Shown piece after piece: positions 37,932 to 48,085 of a stretch of DNA of 64,000 bases. Positions within the stretch are counted from its first letter, which is position 1. Each line of letters begins with the position of its first letter. This DNA comes from Pycnococcus provasolii (lineage: Eukaryota; Chlorophyta; Pseudoscourfieldiophyceae; Pseudoscourfieldiales; Pycnococcaceae), in contig OW568861.1 in the NCBI GenBank assembly GCA_938743325.2, positions 806,001 to 870,000 of the forward strand, in the 5' to 3' direction. The translations under genes and the position numbers were made by a program. The notes under the pieces are model-generated. The model was not told where the DNA came from, searched no databases, and was given only the letters and a program-made list of their open reading frames with translations.

Positions 37932-38555
37932 ATGCCGTTCTGCGTCGCCCTTGCGAAGAGTGACCACGCCGTGTGCAAACACTGCGACAAGCACATACCG
38001 CAGGGTTCCGTGAAGATTGCAACAGCATTCCACTACGGAGGCACGGGATACACGGGACACGTGTGGAATCATCTGAAGTGCTTTAATGCTGGTCAGTGGC
38101 GCAACGTTCACGGAAGAGTCCAGGAGGTTCAGCAAGATGCTATGGAACTTGACGGACATGTCATGTCCGACGAGGTGGCTCTCGAGCAGGTGCTCGAGGG
38201 ACTCGGTGACCTCGACGACGAACACAAGGAGCGCATTTACAAGGCGAAGGCACGCGTAATCAAGGATCCAGCGGCAACTCCGGAGGCTGAGAGAATGGCT
38301 CGTCAGCTCGCAAACGATGCCAAAGCAGCTCAAGAGCGTTATATGGCGGACATCGAAGCGCGGGCTGACAGCGTGATGGCGAGAATCAACGCGCCTGTGC
38401 ACACGTCAGCACGTCTCGCCGCGAGTGCAGTTTCCAGGGTGGCATCAGCTGATACGCGACGTTCCATCACGTCACCAAAACGGCAAGAGCGACTCACCAC
38501 CACATCGTCAGGTATATCTGACGGATACAAAACGGATGTATCGAATCTGCACTAA
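37932..38555 (+). CDS. Stand-alone PARP-type zinc-finger protein
   Basis: The 207-residue protein begins with one PARP-type finger: FCVALAKSDHAVCKHCDKHI gives the first Cys pair (C-x2-C) and the Lys-Ser/Ala lead-in, then IATAFHY and VWNHLKCF supply the His and Cys. Such fingers recognise nicked or broken DNA in PARP1 and DNA ligase III. The rest is a helical segment (residues ~70-145, DEVALEQVLEGLGDLDDEHK) and a Ser/Thr-rich tail. No poly-ADP-ribose polymerase, ligase or BRCT domain is present. I infer a nuclear DNA-damage or chromatin role. The ATG at 37932 gives the finger its usual N-terminal position. Confidence 0.85.
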   Translation: MPFCVALAKSDHAVCKHCDKHIPQGSVKIATAFHYGGTGYTGHVWNHLKCFNAGQWRNVHGRVQEVQQDAMELDGHVMSDEVALEQVLEGLGDLDDEHKERIYKAKARVIKDPAATPEAERMARQLANDAKAAQERYMADIEARADSVMARINAPVHTSARLAASAVSRVASADTRRSITSPKRQERLTTTSSGISDGYKTDVSNLH

Positions 38556-38787
38556 GGTGGTGTGCTGATGGAACGACAAAATTCACATAATACTACACAC
38601 TCAGGAACAATAACGCAAAGCAAACAAGAGCGTGCACGTTTGTGTTTTTTTTTGGAGATGCAGCAAAATAAAACAATTTTTGTAAGAAAGTTTCTTTGGA
38701 ATCTTTTATTACCCTACAATCTGTTAAACACCCCAAAGTAGTTTTCTATTCTTTTTTTGCTTCAAGTCAAAGATGGATGCTGTGCGC

Positions 38788-40893
38788 TTATGCCACCTGT
38801 GGCTCCGCATCACGCTGCTTCACCTCGTCGAGGTGCTCCTGTGCCTGCGCCGCAACGCGGTTCTCCTCCGGGATGGTGGTGTACTCGCTCAGGATCTCGC
38901 GGAACTCCTTTCCGCTGATCGTCTCCTTCTCGAGAAGCACCTCGACGATCTTGTCAATCGCCTCGCGGTTGTCGCGCATCTGCTTGAGCGCAACATCGTA
39001 CGCCTCGTTGCTGATCTTCATCACGTTTGCGTCGATATCCTTCAGCAGCTTCTCCGACGCGCTGTTGCGCGACATCATGCGCATGATCATGTCTCCGCTT
39101 TGTGCGCCGGCATCCTGCAGGCTGTACTGGCCGATGTCGGACATGCCGAACACGGTCACCATCTGCTTCGCAATGTTCGTCACCATGTTCAGGTCCGACG
39201 ACGCACCCGTTGTCACCTCCGCCTCGCCAAATACAACCTCCTCAGCCGCACGTCCTCCGAGCGCGCCGACGATGCGTGCGAACAGCTGGCTCTTCGATAT
39301 GAGCGACGGATCCTCGCCGGGTATGAACCATGTCAGGCCACGCGCCTGTCCACGGGGGATGAGCGTCACCTTCTGCACGGGATCGTGTCCCGGCGTGAGC
39401 GTTCCACAGATGGCGTGGCCAACCTCGTGGTAGGCGACGAGGCTCTTGGAGCGTCCGTCCGTCATCGGCGTTCCCTCCATGCCCGCGACGATGCGATCGA
39501 TCGAGTCGTCAATCTCCTTAAAGGAGATGCCCGTCTTCTTGCGACGTCCCGTGAGGATGGCCGACTCGTTGAGCAGGTTGGCGAGGTCGGCACCGCTGAA
39601 GCCGGGGGTGCGCTGCGCGATGTTCTCGATGTCAACGTCCTCGTCGAACGTCTTATTTTTTGCGTGCACCTTGAGAATTTCCATGCGTCCCTTGACATCG
39701 GGAACGTCGACCGACACCTGGCGGTCGAAGCGTCCAGGTCGCAGCAGAGCGGCGTCGAGGATATCCGCGCGGTTGGTTGCCGCCACGACGATGACGCCCG
39801 TGTTCCCCTCGAAGCCATCCATCTCCGTCAGCAGCTGGTTGAGCGTCTGCTCGCGCTCGTCGTTTCCTCCTCCGATGCCCGTGCCACGCTGGCGTCCGAC
39901 GGCGTCAATCTCGTCGACGAACACGATGCACGGCGCATTCTCCTTCGCCTTCTTGAAGAGGTCGCGAACGCGCGACGCGCCGACACCGACGAACATCTCG
40001 ACGAACTCGGAGCCGGAGATGCTGAAGAAGGGCACGCCAGCCTCGCCGGCGATCGCCTTGGCGAGGAGCGTCTTACCCGTACCCGGCGGTCCGACGAGGA
40101 GCACGCCCTTGGGGATGCGCGCACCCACGGCGGTGAATCGCTCGGGACGCTTGAGGAAGTCCACAACCTCCATGAAGTCGTTCTTCGCCTCCTGCACGCC
40201 CGCCACGTCGTCGAACGTCACGCCGGTGTTGGGCTCCATCTGGAACTTCGCCTTGCTCTTTCCGAACGCGAGCGGGTTGTTTCCACCTGGACCTCCCATG
40301 CCGCCTCCGCCACCGCCACCCTGCGATCGGCGCGAGAGCAGGAACAGTCCACCGACGAGGAGGAGCGGGAAGGCGAGGTTTCCGAGGAGGTTGAGGAAGA
40401 CGGTGCCTCCATCCTCCTGCTGCGTGTGCGCGGCGAAGTCCACCTTCTTCTCGCGGAACTTCTGCAGGAGTTCCTGCGAGGTTCCAGGGAGCTGCACGCG
40501 AACGCGCTGCACGCGGTTTCCCAGCTCGGGGGAGACCGCCTCGACGATGGCGATGGTTCCGTTTTCGTACAGGTCCACCTTCTTGACGCGATCCATGTCG
40601 AGGTACTCGAGGAATCGGCTGTAGGACATGCGCGACGACGCGACGCCTGGGTCGTTGGCTTTTTCGTCCGCGGCGAGAGCCGGCTGAGAGGCTGCGAGTG
40701 TGGCGAGGACGCCAGCGAGTGGGGCGGCGGTCAGTACGGATCGCTTCGACAAGGCGGGCACCGAGGACGAAGACGCCTTCAAAGATCCCGAGGACTTCAC
40801 GAGTCGCGCGATGCGTCGGGGAGTGGGGAGTGCCCCGTTCCTTAGGGATCGCGCCATGGGAGAAAGCTTCAACTTCAAGGAGGCGAAGGCCAT
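38788..40893 (-). CDS. FTSH: Thylakoid FtsH protease (FtsH2/8 type)
   Basis: From the ATG at 40893 the protein is 701 residues. A bipartite leader has a basic transit part and a hydrophobic lumen-transfer segment ending in an AxA site ([16 protein letters not shown]), as in plant FtsH2. Then come one retained membrane helix ([14 protein letters not shown]), a Gly-rich hinge, Walker A GPPGTGKT, Walker [12 protein letters not shown], the second region of homology [20 protein letters not shown], and the zinc site HEVGH. The enzyme removes damaged photosystem II D1 protein. A longer frame upstream to 41052 lacks leader character. It faces the divergent SPOC gene. Confidence 0.97.
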   Translation of the reverse strand: MAFASLKLKLSPMARSLRNGALPTPRRIARLVKSSGSLKASSSSVPALSKRSVLTAAPLAGVLATLAASQPALAADEKANDPGVASSRMSYSRFLEYLDMDRVKKVDLYENGTIAIVEAVSPELGNRVQRVRVQLPGTSQELLQKFREKKVDFAAHTQQEDGGTVFLNLLGNLAFPLLLVGGLFLLSRRSQGGGGGGGMGGPGGNNPLAFGKSKAKFQMEPNTGVTFDDVAGVQEAKNDFMEVVDFLKRPERFTAVGARIPKGVLLVGPPGTGKTLLAKAIAGEAGVPFFSISGSEFVEMFVGVGASRVRDLFKKAKENAPCIVFVDEIDAVGRQRGTGIGGGNDEREQTLNQLLTEMDGFEGNTGVIVVAATNRADILDAALLRPGRFDRQVSVDVPDVKGRMEILKVHAKNKTFDEDVDIENIAQRTPGFSGADLANLLNESAILTGRRKKTGISFKEIDDSIDRIVAGMEGTPMTDGRSKSLVAYHEVGHAICGTLTPGHDPVQKVTLIPRGQARGLTWFIPGEDPSLISKSQLFARIVGALGGRAAEEVVFGEAEVTTGASSDLNMVTNIAKQMVTVFGMSDIGQYSLQDAGAQSGDMIMRMMSRNSASEKLLKDIDANVMKISNEAYDVALKQMRDNREAIDKIVEVLLEKETISGKEFREILSEYTTIPEENRVAAQAQEHLDEVKQRDAEPQVA

Positions 40894-41697
40894 GGTTGGT
40901 TGATGGAGGGAGAGTGAGAATGAAGGGAAGTGGTGGGATGGGAGGGGGGGGAACGCGTGGGCAGGACCCGTCGACTCCCTCACTGCCCCCAGGGGGTTGT
41001 TCTGTGGCTCACAGCTCTTGGTGGTCGCTCTCGAGCCACAGATGCAAATCATCGATCGAAATCAATCCCTCCCGGGGCCCCGGCTGGGAGAGAGATATCT
41101 TCGGCCTGGGCCTGGGGGGGGGATACCTCTTCCCTTTGTCGGTTTGGTTTGGTTTGGTTTGGTTGGTTGGTTTGGTTTGGTTTGGTTTGGTTTGGGGATC
41201 CGTCTTGGGACTTGTTTGTTGGGGATATCCGTCTTGGGACTTGTTTTTTTGGGGGTCCGTCTTGGTACAGGGTTTGTTTGGGGATCTGTCTTTGGCCTTG
41301 GCAAACCAATCCTCCTCCTCCAGGCTCCAAACAGTCAGACAACCCTTCGCTGACAACCGATACAGGGAGCTAATTAGGCCACAAGCACACCACAACACGG
41401 TGTTCAACTTCACAGACGGGGTTCACAGGACGCGGAACCAACTAGGGGATAGAACCAACTGGGGCCCAGCACAAGGGCATATCAACCCATGGGTTGATAT
41501 GCGCTTGCCCAGCAAACGATTGGGGTTGGTTTCGCCGGGACTGGGAGCCGGGAGGGAAAACCAGGTTGGGAAAAGAAAAACAAGAGACGGTTGAATCGCT
41601 TTTAATTAGGGGTTGGATTGAGAGAAGAATACCTTTAGGGGTTTCAGAAAACCAAACTTGCCTCAGACGTTGTGGATTCCCTACCTTTAGTCTATAT
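40894..41697. promoter_or_regulatory. Divergent gap with simple repeats and a palindrome
   Basis: It holds a GGTTT pentamer run (41141-41193), four degenerate copies of a 27-30 bp unit containing CCGTCTTGGGACTTG (starts 41194, 41221, 41251, 41280), a 36-bp palindrome (41472-41507) and TTTAGGGGTTTC near 41634. The short frames here are simple-repeat products, not genes. Confidence 0.7.
41472..41507. repeat. 36-bp palindrome
   Basis: A perfect 26-bp palindrome, GCATATCAACCC at its left half (41477-41502), extended on both sides to 36 bp with one mismatched pair. It could bind a dimeric regulator or form a cruciform. Confidence 0.93.
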
Positions 41698-43167
41698 ATG
41701 GCGGACAACACAGGAGGTGGTGTCGGCGTCGGCGTCGGCGGGCAGAAACGACGACGTGACGACGTGGACTTCTCCTTATCTCGTGATGATGATGATGATA
41801 ATAATAATAATAATCATAAGAAGAAGAAACAGGCTCAGGTATCGCACTCCTCCTCTCCTGTTCATCTTCATCTTCAACCTGAGATCTCAACGCAAAGACT
41901 CAAGGCTGTCATGCGAACACTCATGAGCTTGCAGATGCAGCATGATGTACAACCACCACCATCGTCCAACGCGACGATGACGACGACAGACATTTCAAGC
42001 CTTCTGAGTGATTTACTTACTTCGTCGTCGGCGGCACTAGCAACGTCGCAGCAGCAAAACGACAACACCACCAACAACAACAGGCAACTGACTTCTCCAT
42101 TATTAGCATACGCTCTCAGAATACTCGCAAAAACTCAACACCACAATATTGAGCCCGGCATACTATCCAAGCTAACCACCTTGGCAACTTCGTCGTCGTC
42201 GTCCGCTCTCATTCCCGCTCTCATGGCGTACCTGCTTCCATACAAATCCAAACACGACACCTTATCCGAGCTCGCGACATTTCTCGCACTCAACTCGTGC
42301 GAGGACGAGAGCATGATGGACGTCGCCGTACGGGTCGCGCCTCTGCACGTCCTAAAGGCGCTCTCTTCGGTGGAGAACGACGCGTCCTCAGCGACGCTCA
42401 GAAGGTGGACAAACCAACTAGCCTCTGGCTCGCAAGCAGTGAGTGCCAACGAACGCGTCAAGTCAGCGGCTGAAGCTGGCTCGTACGGAATTGCTGATCC
42501 GCCGCCGCCACCGCTTGCGGAAGCACTCGCAAGTGCCATCCTCGCGGACAAAAGTACAAGGACTACGCCCGCGCTGAAAGAACTTGTCGCTGCCGCCACG
42601 GCGTGGGCCGGGCCGCCGGGCATACGAACGTCCCTGAAATTGGCAGCCGCCACCGCCGAGGAGGCGTCCACGCCACGAGTTGACGCCATCACTGTTCCCG
42701 GGGGCGACGCCGGCAACACGGCGATAGAAGAAGAGGCTGCTGCTCCGGCAGAAATATTGCCAATCTGGCGCGGAGAGGTGCAGAAAAGCGGTGCCGGCAT
42801 GGGCGTCGCCACGGCAGTGGCTCATCGACTGTCAAAGGAATCGCGCGCCGCATCCGCACCTTGGCCGCCCAAGCTCAGCGTGGACCAGCGCGTTCGAGTC
42901 GAGCACGCGCTGGGACGCTACAATGCCACGGACGTTACGAAGAGGGCTGTTTACGTGCTTCGTCGTGACGACGAGAACAGCACACAAAGCGACGGCGCGG
43001 CGGCGCTTTCGTCGTACCTGGAGACAAAAGATCGCGCCGGCGTCGCGAATCTTGGTGAAGGCTTCTCCGTCTTCCTCCTCGCAGCGAGCAACAAAAGCGT
43101 GCGAGAGGTGTTTGGCGCAACCTCGCAAGGAGTCGTCTACGGGGCTGTGCTCCCGTCGTCTGGCTAG
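41698..43167 (+). CDS. SPOC-domain nuclear protein
   Basis: The 489-residue protein starts at the ATG at 41698. It has a Gly run, a basic patch (GGQKRRRDD), Asp and Asn runs, a Lys patch, and a helical middle (about 60-330). The C-terminal ~120 residues look like a SPOC domain: it opens with ILPIWRGEVQKSGAGM and closes with KDRAGVANLGEGFSVFLLAA, matching the start (W-x-G-x-I-x-K-S/G) and end (RAGVAKL-x2-G-x-LFL-x-PPS) of SPOC domains in FPA and SPEN proteins. SPOC domains bind phosphorylated RNA polymerase II tails. No RNA-recognition motif is visible. I infer a role in transcription or RNA processing. Confidence 0.75.
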   Translation: MADNTGGGVGVGVGGQKRRRDDVDFSLSRDDDDDNNNNNHKKKKQAQVSHSSSPVHLHLQPEISTQRLKAVMRTLMSLQMQHDVQPPPSSNATMTTTDISSLLSDLLTSSSAALATSQQQNDNTTNNNRQLTSPLLAYALRILAKTQHHNIEPGILSKLTTLATSSSSSALIPALMAYLLPYKSKHDTLSELATFLALNSCEDESMMDVAVRVAPLHVLKALSSVENDASSATLRRWTNQLASGSQAVSANERVKSAAEAGSYGIADPPPPPLAEALASAILADKSTRTTPALKELVAAATAWAGPPGIRTSLKLAAATAEEASTPRVDAITVPGGDAGNTAIEEEAAAPAEILPIWRGEVQKSGAGMGVATAVAHRLSKESRAASAPWPPKLSVDQRVRVEHALGRYNATDVTKRAVYVLRRDDENSTQSDGAAALSSYLETKDRAGVANLGEGFSVFLLAASNKSVREVFGATSQGVVYGAVLPSSG

Positions 43168-43684
43168 AGAAAACAAATTGTGTTGATTGCTCATTCAGTA
43201 ATTGAATGTACTTTACTTTGTCCAACGGTCTTATACAGGGCGCCATTATACCAAGGCTATCTATCTATCACGCCGCCATAAGACGAATGCGTACGGAGGT
43301 TTGTCGTAAGATTTGATCGGTTTGCACTATCCTCGGAACCATATTTGCAATTTTCCGAGAAAATAGGTCTGTAAAATTTTCCCTTTTGGATCCCGCTCCG
43401 GGCACAGACCTTTTGCTAAGTCGGTACATAACGACGCCATTTTTATGTTTCAGTTCACTATTGGTCAACCCAAAACTTCATTATTTTTATAACGAAAAAA
43501 AAAAGCGAAGGTTGCAGAATGATGCGCATGTCCTGCCCGCCATTTTCAGACACTTTTTTTCGACTTGCGGTGGGTGAAAGCGTTTTTAATGGTCGATTAA
43601 AGTTTACTTGTACTGTAAAGAAATATAAATAAATAAATAGAATAATATATATAATAGGTAGAGGCCTTCTAGAAGAAAGCCTGC
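43168..43684. other. Convergent intergenic region
   Basis: 3' regions of the SPOC and TTLL genes. AT-rich with an (ATAA)n-like stretch at 43619-43655. No gene and no TTAGGG array. Confidence 0.6.
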
Positions 43685-45985
43685 CTAGAAGGCTGGATTG
43701 CGAGGAGCGAGCTTCATCATCACACGGCGGTACGCACCAAGCGAGTTGCCCCCCACAACGCGGCTGATTGTCTTCATCGTCTGCTCGTCCGCCTCTGACA
43801 TCGTGTCAATGCCGCGCGTCCTGCTCGACGATGGCCTCGACGACGGTCGCACACCACCATGCAGCAGCGAAGGGTTGGTCGTGCCACCCGCGGTGCCGGT
43901 GCGAAGCGTGCGAAGCGGAGATGGACGAGAGCCGATTTGCGACGCGTTGTACTCGGGATACAACGTCAGCCTACCAGGGCTGTTGGCCGACCCCGCGCTA
44001 GAAGCACGCGGTGGCCGCGAGACTGATGATGATGATGAATATTTTCGATGCTCAGTCGACGGCCGCGATGGCGGCCCCGCGGGCGTGGGCGGCTTACTCG
44101 ATGGTGGGCTGCTGGCGTCCGACGAAGAAGAAGGCACATTATCCTTCGGCCCGTCGGCAAACCTTGGTAGCATCGCCCTCGTCTCCTTCATGCTCAACCA
44201 GAACGTGCGTGCCCTGCAAAAGCTGCACGTGCAACCTGGAACGTCGAAGAGCAGCATTGCGCTCTGCAAAATTTCGCGGTATTCCGCCGTGAGGCTGTCG
44301 CATCCATGCGGCTTCGAGCATGCCATCCACGCCGGAAGACTTTGGTGGTCTCCGCCATGAGTGCAGGAATGAAGCTCGCTGCTGTACGCCGCGGCGACAT
44401 CGTCGTCGCCATCCTCGTGTGCGTTCCATGCCGCGAGTCCCGCGCTGCCGTCTGCCGACGCGGACGCGGCAGCCTGTGCCCATGCCACCGTCTCAAGGCG
44501 GTCTGGAAGAGGCGGGAAGACGCGGGCAAATCCTCCGTGAACCATGTCAGCGCTGTCAGAACTCGCGAGGCTGCTGGCACCGCCACCGTAACGCTGACGG
44601 TTCGCGTTCTCCTCGTCCTCGGAAGGTACCATTCGTGCCGCCGCGCCACCGCGCCTTCGCCCCGAGCGAACACGCCCAAACGCGTCAGTTGTGCGGTAAA
44701 GGCGCAGGTCCTGCGCCTTGCGCTCGTCGCGTTCGTAGTTGCATCGTGCCTTCCCGTTGATTTGCAGGCTCTTCACCGCCGCGGTGAGGGTGGCCATCTT
44801 CACCCGCACGTCGACATCCTCGTCGCACCCGAACGACGGGCTGTGATTCACCTCGATCAGCCAAGGCTTGAGCGACTCATCCACCAGGACGTCGAGGCCG
44901 AGCATCTCCATGCAGCGGCTCGCCTCCTGCTCAGGCTGCACGGCACCTTGGTGATTCCACTCTTTCGAAGCCGCAGGTGCAGCAGCAGCAGCAGCAGCAC
45001 TCCTTGCGGAGTGCGGCCGCTTCGCCACGGAAACGTAGTTGTGAGCGAGCGTGGGCTGAATGGGCAGCACCGTTTTGACCACGAGCTTCTGGATTCTGCG
45101 CCACAGCTCGCCTGTGTCGGCTTGCTGCGCGCGGAGCGTGTCCATGACGGAAGACAGCAGGCGCTTGTTTCCCTGCGATCCTTTCTGGTATCCCTGCGAG
45201 TGCTTGTTGACGCTGTAGTTTGTGAGGTGCATGGTTTGGTTTCCGAGGTTGCCTCGGCTGGGGGAGTTGTACGGCTCGGTGGCGAATCTCGCGAGTCCCT
45301 CGCAGAAGAGGTAAACGCGCAGCGGGTCGACGCGCGTAACGAGCACGTACAGGCGCAGGTCGAACTTGCGCTGGTTGATGAGAAGCGGGCGAGGGATGTA
45401 CTCTTGCACGACGCAGCCGCGGCACAGCCGACCGTCGAGGTCCCTCTCGGAGCTGGCGAGGAAGATGCCTCGTCCCATGGCGCCTGCATCTGGCTTGACT
45501 ATAAACACCGGCGCAGGCTCGCCGTTCGCGTCGGCGACAGCCGCGCGCTTCCTCATGACTCCCACCACCTGCTCAAGTTCCGTGGACCTCGCGGAGGTGA
45601 CGATCAAAGTCTCCGGCGTGAAGTCAAAGTAGCGCGGCAGTGCCTCTTTCATTCGCCTGACGTGCCTTGCAAGAGAAGCTTTTCTGCAGATTTCCATCAT
45701 GCCCGGGAAGTGGTTGATGCGCTGGTACGGCTTAAGTCTCATGACGCGGTTCGGAGACACGCTCAGGTCGGACCAGAACAGGTCCCAGAGCGTGTCGGGC
45801 ACCTCCGCGGTTTCGACCATGCAGAGTGCCGCGGCGACGACGTGCATGATGGGGTACTTGCACTGCTCGAGGCATATGCGCGGCGCGGACGACGGTCCAG
45901 CAGGCACGAGTGACTTGTAGCTGATTCTGCGAATTCTGTGATTCTCGCTGCTAACATCACTGCTATGAGAAGAGGTGAAGGCCAT
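43685..45985 (-). CDS. Tubulin tyrosine ligase-like protein (probable polyglutamylase)
   Basis: The 766-residue protein has a TTL domain in residues ~40-430: the lead-in YPIMHVVAA, MRLKPYQRINHFPGMMEI, the ATP-grasp strands PVFIVKPDAGAMGRGIFL and VVQEYIPRPLLINQRKFDLR, MHLTNYSVNKHS, and LGLDVLVDESLKPWLIEVNH. The INHFPGM and KFDLR blocks fit polyglutamylating TTLLs. The C-terminal ~330 residues are disordered, Ser/Pro-rich and may bind microtubules. It would add glutamate to axonemal or cytoplasmic tubulin. An internal Ala run lies near residue 318. The start is the ATG at 45985, close to the divergent LRR gene's promoter. Confidence 0.92.
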   Translation of the reverse strand: MAFTSSHSSDVSSENHRIRRISYKSLVPAGPSSAPRICLEQCKYPIMHVVAAALCMVETAEVPDTLWDLFWSDLSVSPNRVMRLKPYQRINHFPGMMEICRKASLARHVRRMKEALPRYFDFTPETLIVTSARSTELEQVVGVMRKRAAVADANGEPAPVFIVKPDAGAMGRGIFLASSERDLDGRLCRGCVVQEYIPRPLLINQRKFDLRLYVLVTRVDPLRVYLFCEGLARFATEPYNSPSRGNLGNQTMHLTNYSVNKHSQGYQKGSQGNKRLLSSVMDTLRAQQADTGELWRRIQKLVVKTVLPIQPTLAHNYVSVAKRPHSARSAAAAAAAPAASKEWNHQGAVQPEQEASRCMEMLGLDVLVDESLKPWLIEVNHSPSFGCDEDVDVRVKMATLTAAVKSLQINGKARCNYERDERKAQDLRLYRTTDAFGRVRSGRRRGGAAARMVPSEDEENANRQRYGGGASSLASSDSADMVHGGFARVFPPLPDRLETVAWAQAAASASADGSAGLAAWNAHEDGDDDVAAAYSSELHSCTHGGDHQSLPAWMACSKPHGCDSLTAEYREILQSAMLLFDVPGCTCSFCRARTFWLSMKETRAMLPRFADGPKDNVPSSSSDASSPPSSKPPTPAGPPSRPSTEHRKYSSSSSVSRPPRASSAGSANSPGRLTLYPEYNASQIGSRPSPLRTLRTGTAGGTTNPSLLHGGVRPSSRPSSSRTRGIDTMSEADEQTMKTISRVVGGNSLGAYRRVMMKLAPRNPAF

Positions 45986-46633
45986 AGATCAAAAAACGTT
46001 TCACGAGCTCAACGAACGACTTAACTTACTGTAGAGAACTAAGGCTTAACTTAACGAATGACTTAACGACAAATATTGTCGCCGAGTATGCCGAGTGAGT
46101 GACAACGTGTGTTTGCGGCCGCGCGCGCAAATACTTTAAAAAAAAAAAAAAAAAAAAAAAATGGCCGGAGAAAAGCCGGAGGGGAGGGAGCTCCGGGAAT
46201 TAATTAATTATTTGGTCAACCTCCATCCATGGGCGAAAACAAATAGGGTAGACTTAATTAAGATGGGACCCGTGTGCTGAGTTGATCGGCGCAGTTTGAT
46301 GAAAAGGTCTTGTCAGGAAATGCGGTGGAGGCATCTCTCTTGCGAGGGATCCACCTGTGGTCGGACAAGCACCGTGACAAGCGAGAGCAGGGAGAGAGCA
46401 GGGGAGAAAGCAGCCTTGCCTCGGACTGCTCTCCTCGAACTTCACTTCACATAGTCTAAGCCGTGGTCACGCAGCTTCACCACGGAACTCTTCATGACTT
46501 CCCCTTCTTCATTCTCCACCCCCGCACGGGTCCACTCGCATCACAACGCATCGCAACGCAAGTACGCAACGCATCATCCGGCACTCTTGCACAGGTTCAT
46601 CGCATCAGCATCGCAACGCAAGTACGCAACGCC
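45986..46633. promoter_or_regulatory. Divergent gap with a poly-A run and short direct repeats
   Basis: A 24-base A run is at 46138-46161. Two 25-bp direct copies of GCATCGCAACGCAAGTACGC... lie at 46548-46572 and 46608-46632, the second ending one base before the LRR ATG. No gene seen. Confidence 0.6.
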
Positions 46634-48085
46634 ATGGCCGACGCGCACGCACCACAGACTTCGACGACGACCGTGCACTACCCAGAGGATTCTCGGAGAG
46701 AATCGCGATGGGATGATATAACAGAAACGCACGTAGAAATGCTCAGCGTGAATCGCCTACTCCCGGGCGAAATGCTCGCGCTAGCGGAGGCGCTAAGGAG
46801 CGACACGTGCACCTTACACACGCTGCGCCTTGGCAGCAACGGAGTGCTTGATGAGGGCGCACGCGCGCTAGCGGAGGCCATCAAGAGCGACACGTGCACC
46901 TTGCACACGCTGGACCTTTTCGACAACGAAGTGGGTGCTGACGGCGCACGCGCGCTCGCGGAGGCGCTGAGGAGCGACACGTGCACCTTGCACACGCTGC
47001 GCCTTTGGAGCAACGGAGTGGGTGCTGACGGCGCACGCGCGCTCGCGGAGGCGCTGAGGAGCGACACGTGCACCTTGCACACGCTGCGCCTTTGGAGCAA
47101 CGGAGTGGGTGCTGACGGCGCACGCGCGCTCGCCGAGGCGCTAAGGAGCGACACGTGCACCTTGCACACGCTGAACCTTGGGAACAGCAAAGTGGGTGAT
47201 AACGGCGCACGCGCGCTCGCGGAGGCGCTGAGGAGCGACAAGTGCACATTGCACGCGCTGGACCTTCACTACAACGGAGTGGGTGATGACGGCGCACGCG
47301 CGCTCGCGGAGGCGCTGAGGAGCGACACGTGCACCTTACACACGCTGAACCTTTGGCACAACGGAGTGGGTGCTGACGGCGCACGCGCGCTCGCGGAGGC
47401 CCTCAAGAGCGACACATGCACCTTGCACGAGTTGCACCTTGAAGACAACGAAGTGGGTGCTGACGGCGCACGCGCGCTCGCGGAGGCGCTGAGGAGCAAC
47501 AAGTGCACATTGCACACGCTGGACCTTGGTGGCAACGGAGTGGGTGCCGACGGCGCACGCGCGCTCGCGGAGGCGCTGACGAGCGAATCGTGCACCTTAT
47601 ACACGTTGGACCTTCGCAGCAACGACGTGGGTGCTGAGGGCGCATGCGCGCTCGCCGAGGCTCTCAAGAGCGACACGTGCACCTTGCACACGCTGAACCT
47701 TGAAGACAACGAAGTGGGTGCTGAGGGCGCACGCGCGCTCGCCGAGGCTCTCAAGAGCGACACGTGCACCTTGCACACGCTGAACCTTGAAGACAACGAA
47801 GTGGGTGCTGAGGGCGCGCGCGCGCTCGCGGAGGCTCTCAAGAGCGAGACGTGCACCTTACACACGCTGGACCTTGACGACAACGGAGTGAGTGATGACG
47901 GAGAACGAGACCTTGACGAAGCACAAGCTCTTTGCCGTGCACGTCGTCGCCGTCGTCATCATGGTTTGTTGCGCGCTATCGTGAGGCTCGCCATTTTGCG
48001 TCAGCGTGCCTGTGAGGTTGTGTTCCACCCCAAGCGCCTTCGTCGTGAGGGCGTATTCGACGCGTGGGCGCACGACTCAGGTTGA
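46634..48085 (+). CDS. Leucine-rich repeat protein (ribonuclease-inhibitor type)
   Basis: The 483-residue protein begins at the ATG at 46634. Thirteen 29-residue LRRs, starting near 46784, have the consensus LAEALRSDTCTLHTLxLxxN then GVGADGARA, the ribonuclease-inhibitor/NLR subtype (LxLxxNxxGxxGAxALA). There is no NACHT, signal peptide or membrane segment. An Arg/His-rich basic patch (RARRRRRHHG) and a ~40-residue tail follow. LRRs of this type bind proteins; partner unknown. Adjacent repeats are almost identical in DNA, so the array is evolving fast or is homogenised. Some neighbouring repeats differ mainly in the variable LxLxxN positions, which form the binding face. Confidence 0.88.
   Translation: MADAHAPQTSTTTVHYPEDSRRESRWDDITETHVEMLSVNRLLPGEMLALAEALRSDTCTLHTLRLGSNGVLDEGARALAEAIKSDTCTLHTLDLFDNEVGADGARALAEALRSDTCTLHTLRLWSNGVGADGARALAEALRSDTCTLHTLRLWSNGVGADGARALAEALRSDTCTLHTLNLGNSKVGDNGARALAEALRSDKCTLHALDLHYNGVGDDGARALAEALRSDTCTLHTLNLWHNGVGADGARALAEALKSDTCTLHELHLEDNEVGADGARALAEALRSNKCTLHTLDLGGNGVGADGARALAEALTSESCTLYTLDLRSNDVGAEGACALAEALKSDTCTLHTLNLEDNEVGAEGARALAEALKSDTCTLHTLNLEDNEVGAEGARALAEALKSETCTLHTLDLDDNGVSDDGERDLDEAQALCRARRRRRHHGLLRAIVRLAILRQRACEVVFHPKRLRREGVFDAWAHDSG
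46784..47905 (+). repeat. 87-bp tandem repeat array (13 units) coding LRRs
   Basis: Units are exactly 87 bp (29 codons); for example the AGG/AAG codon after the conserved Leu recurs at 46796, 46883, 46970 and 47057. Units 3 and 4 are nearly identical, as are units 11 and 12. Confidence 0.93.

Noticed and set aside
38773-40845. 690-residue plus-strand frame opposite FtsH
   Set aside because: Shadow frame of biased composition; FtsH motifs lie on the minus strand.
41009-41413. Minus-strand frame with KPNQTKPNQT repeats
   Set aside because: Product of the GGTTT pentamer repeat; no protein character.
44306-45913. Long plus-strand frame (535 residues) opposite TTLL
   Set aside because: Shadow frame; the minus strand carries clear TTL motifs.
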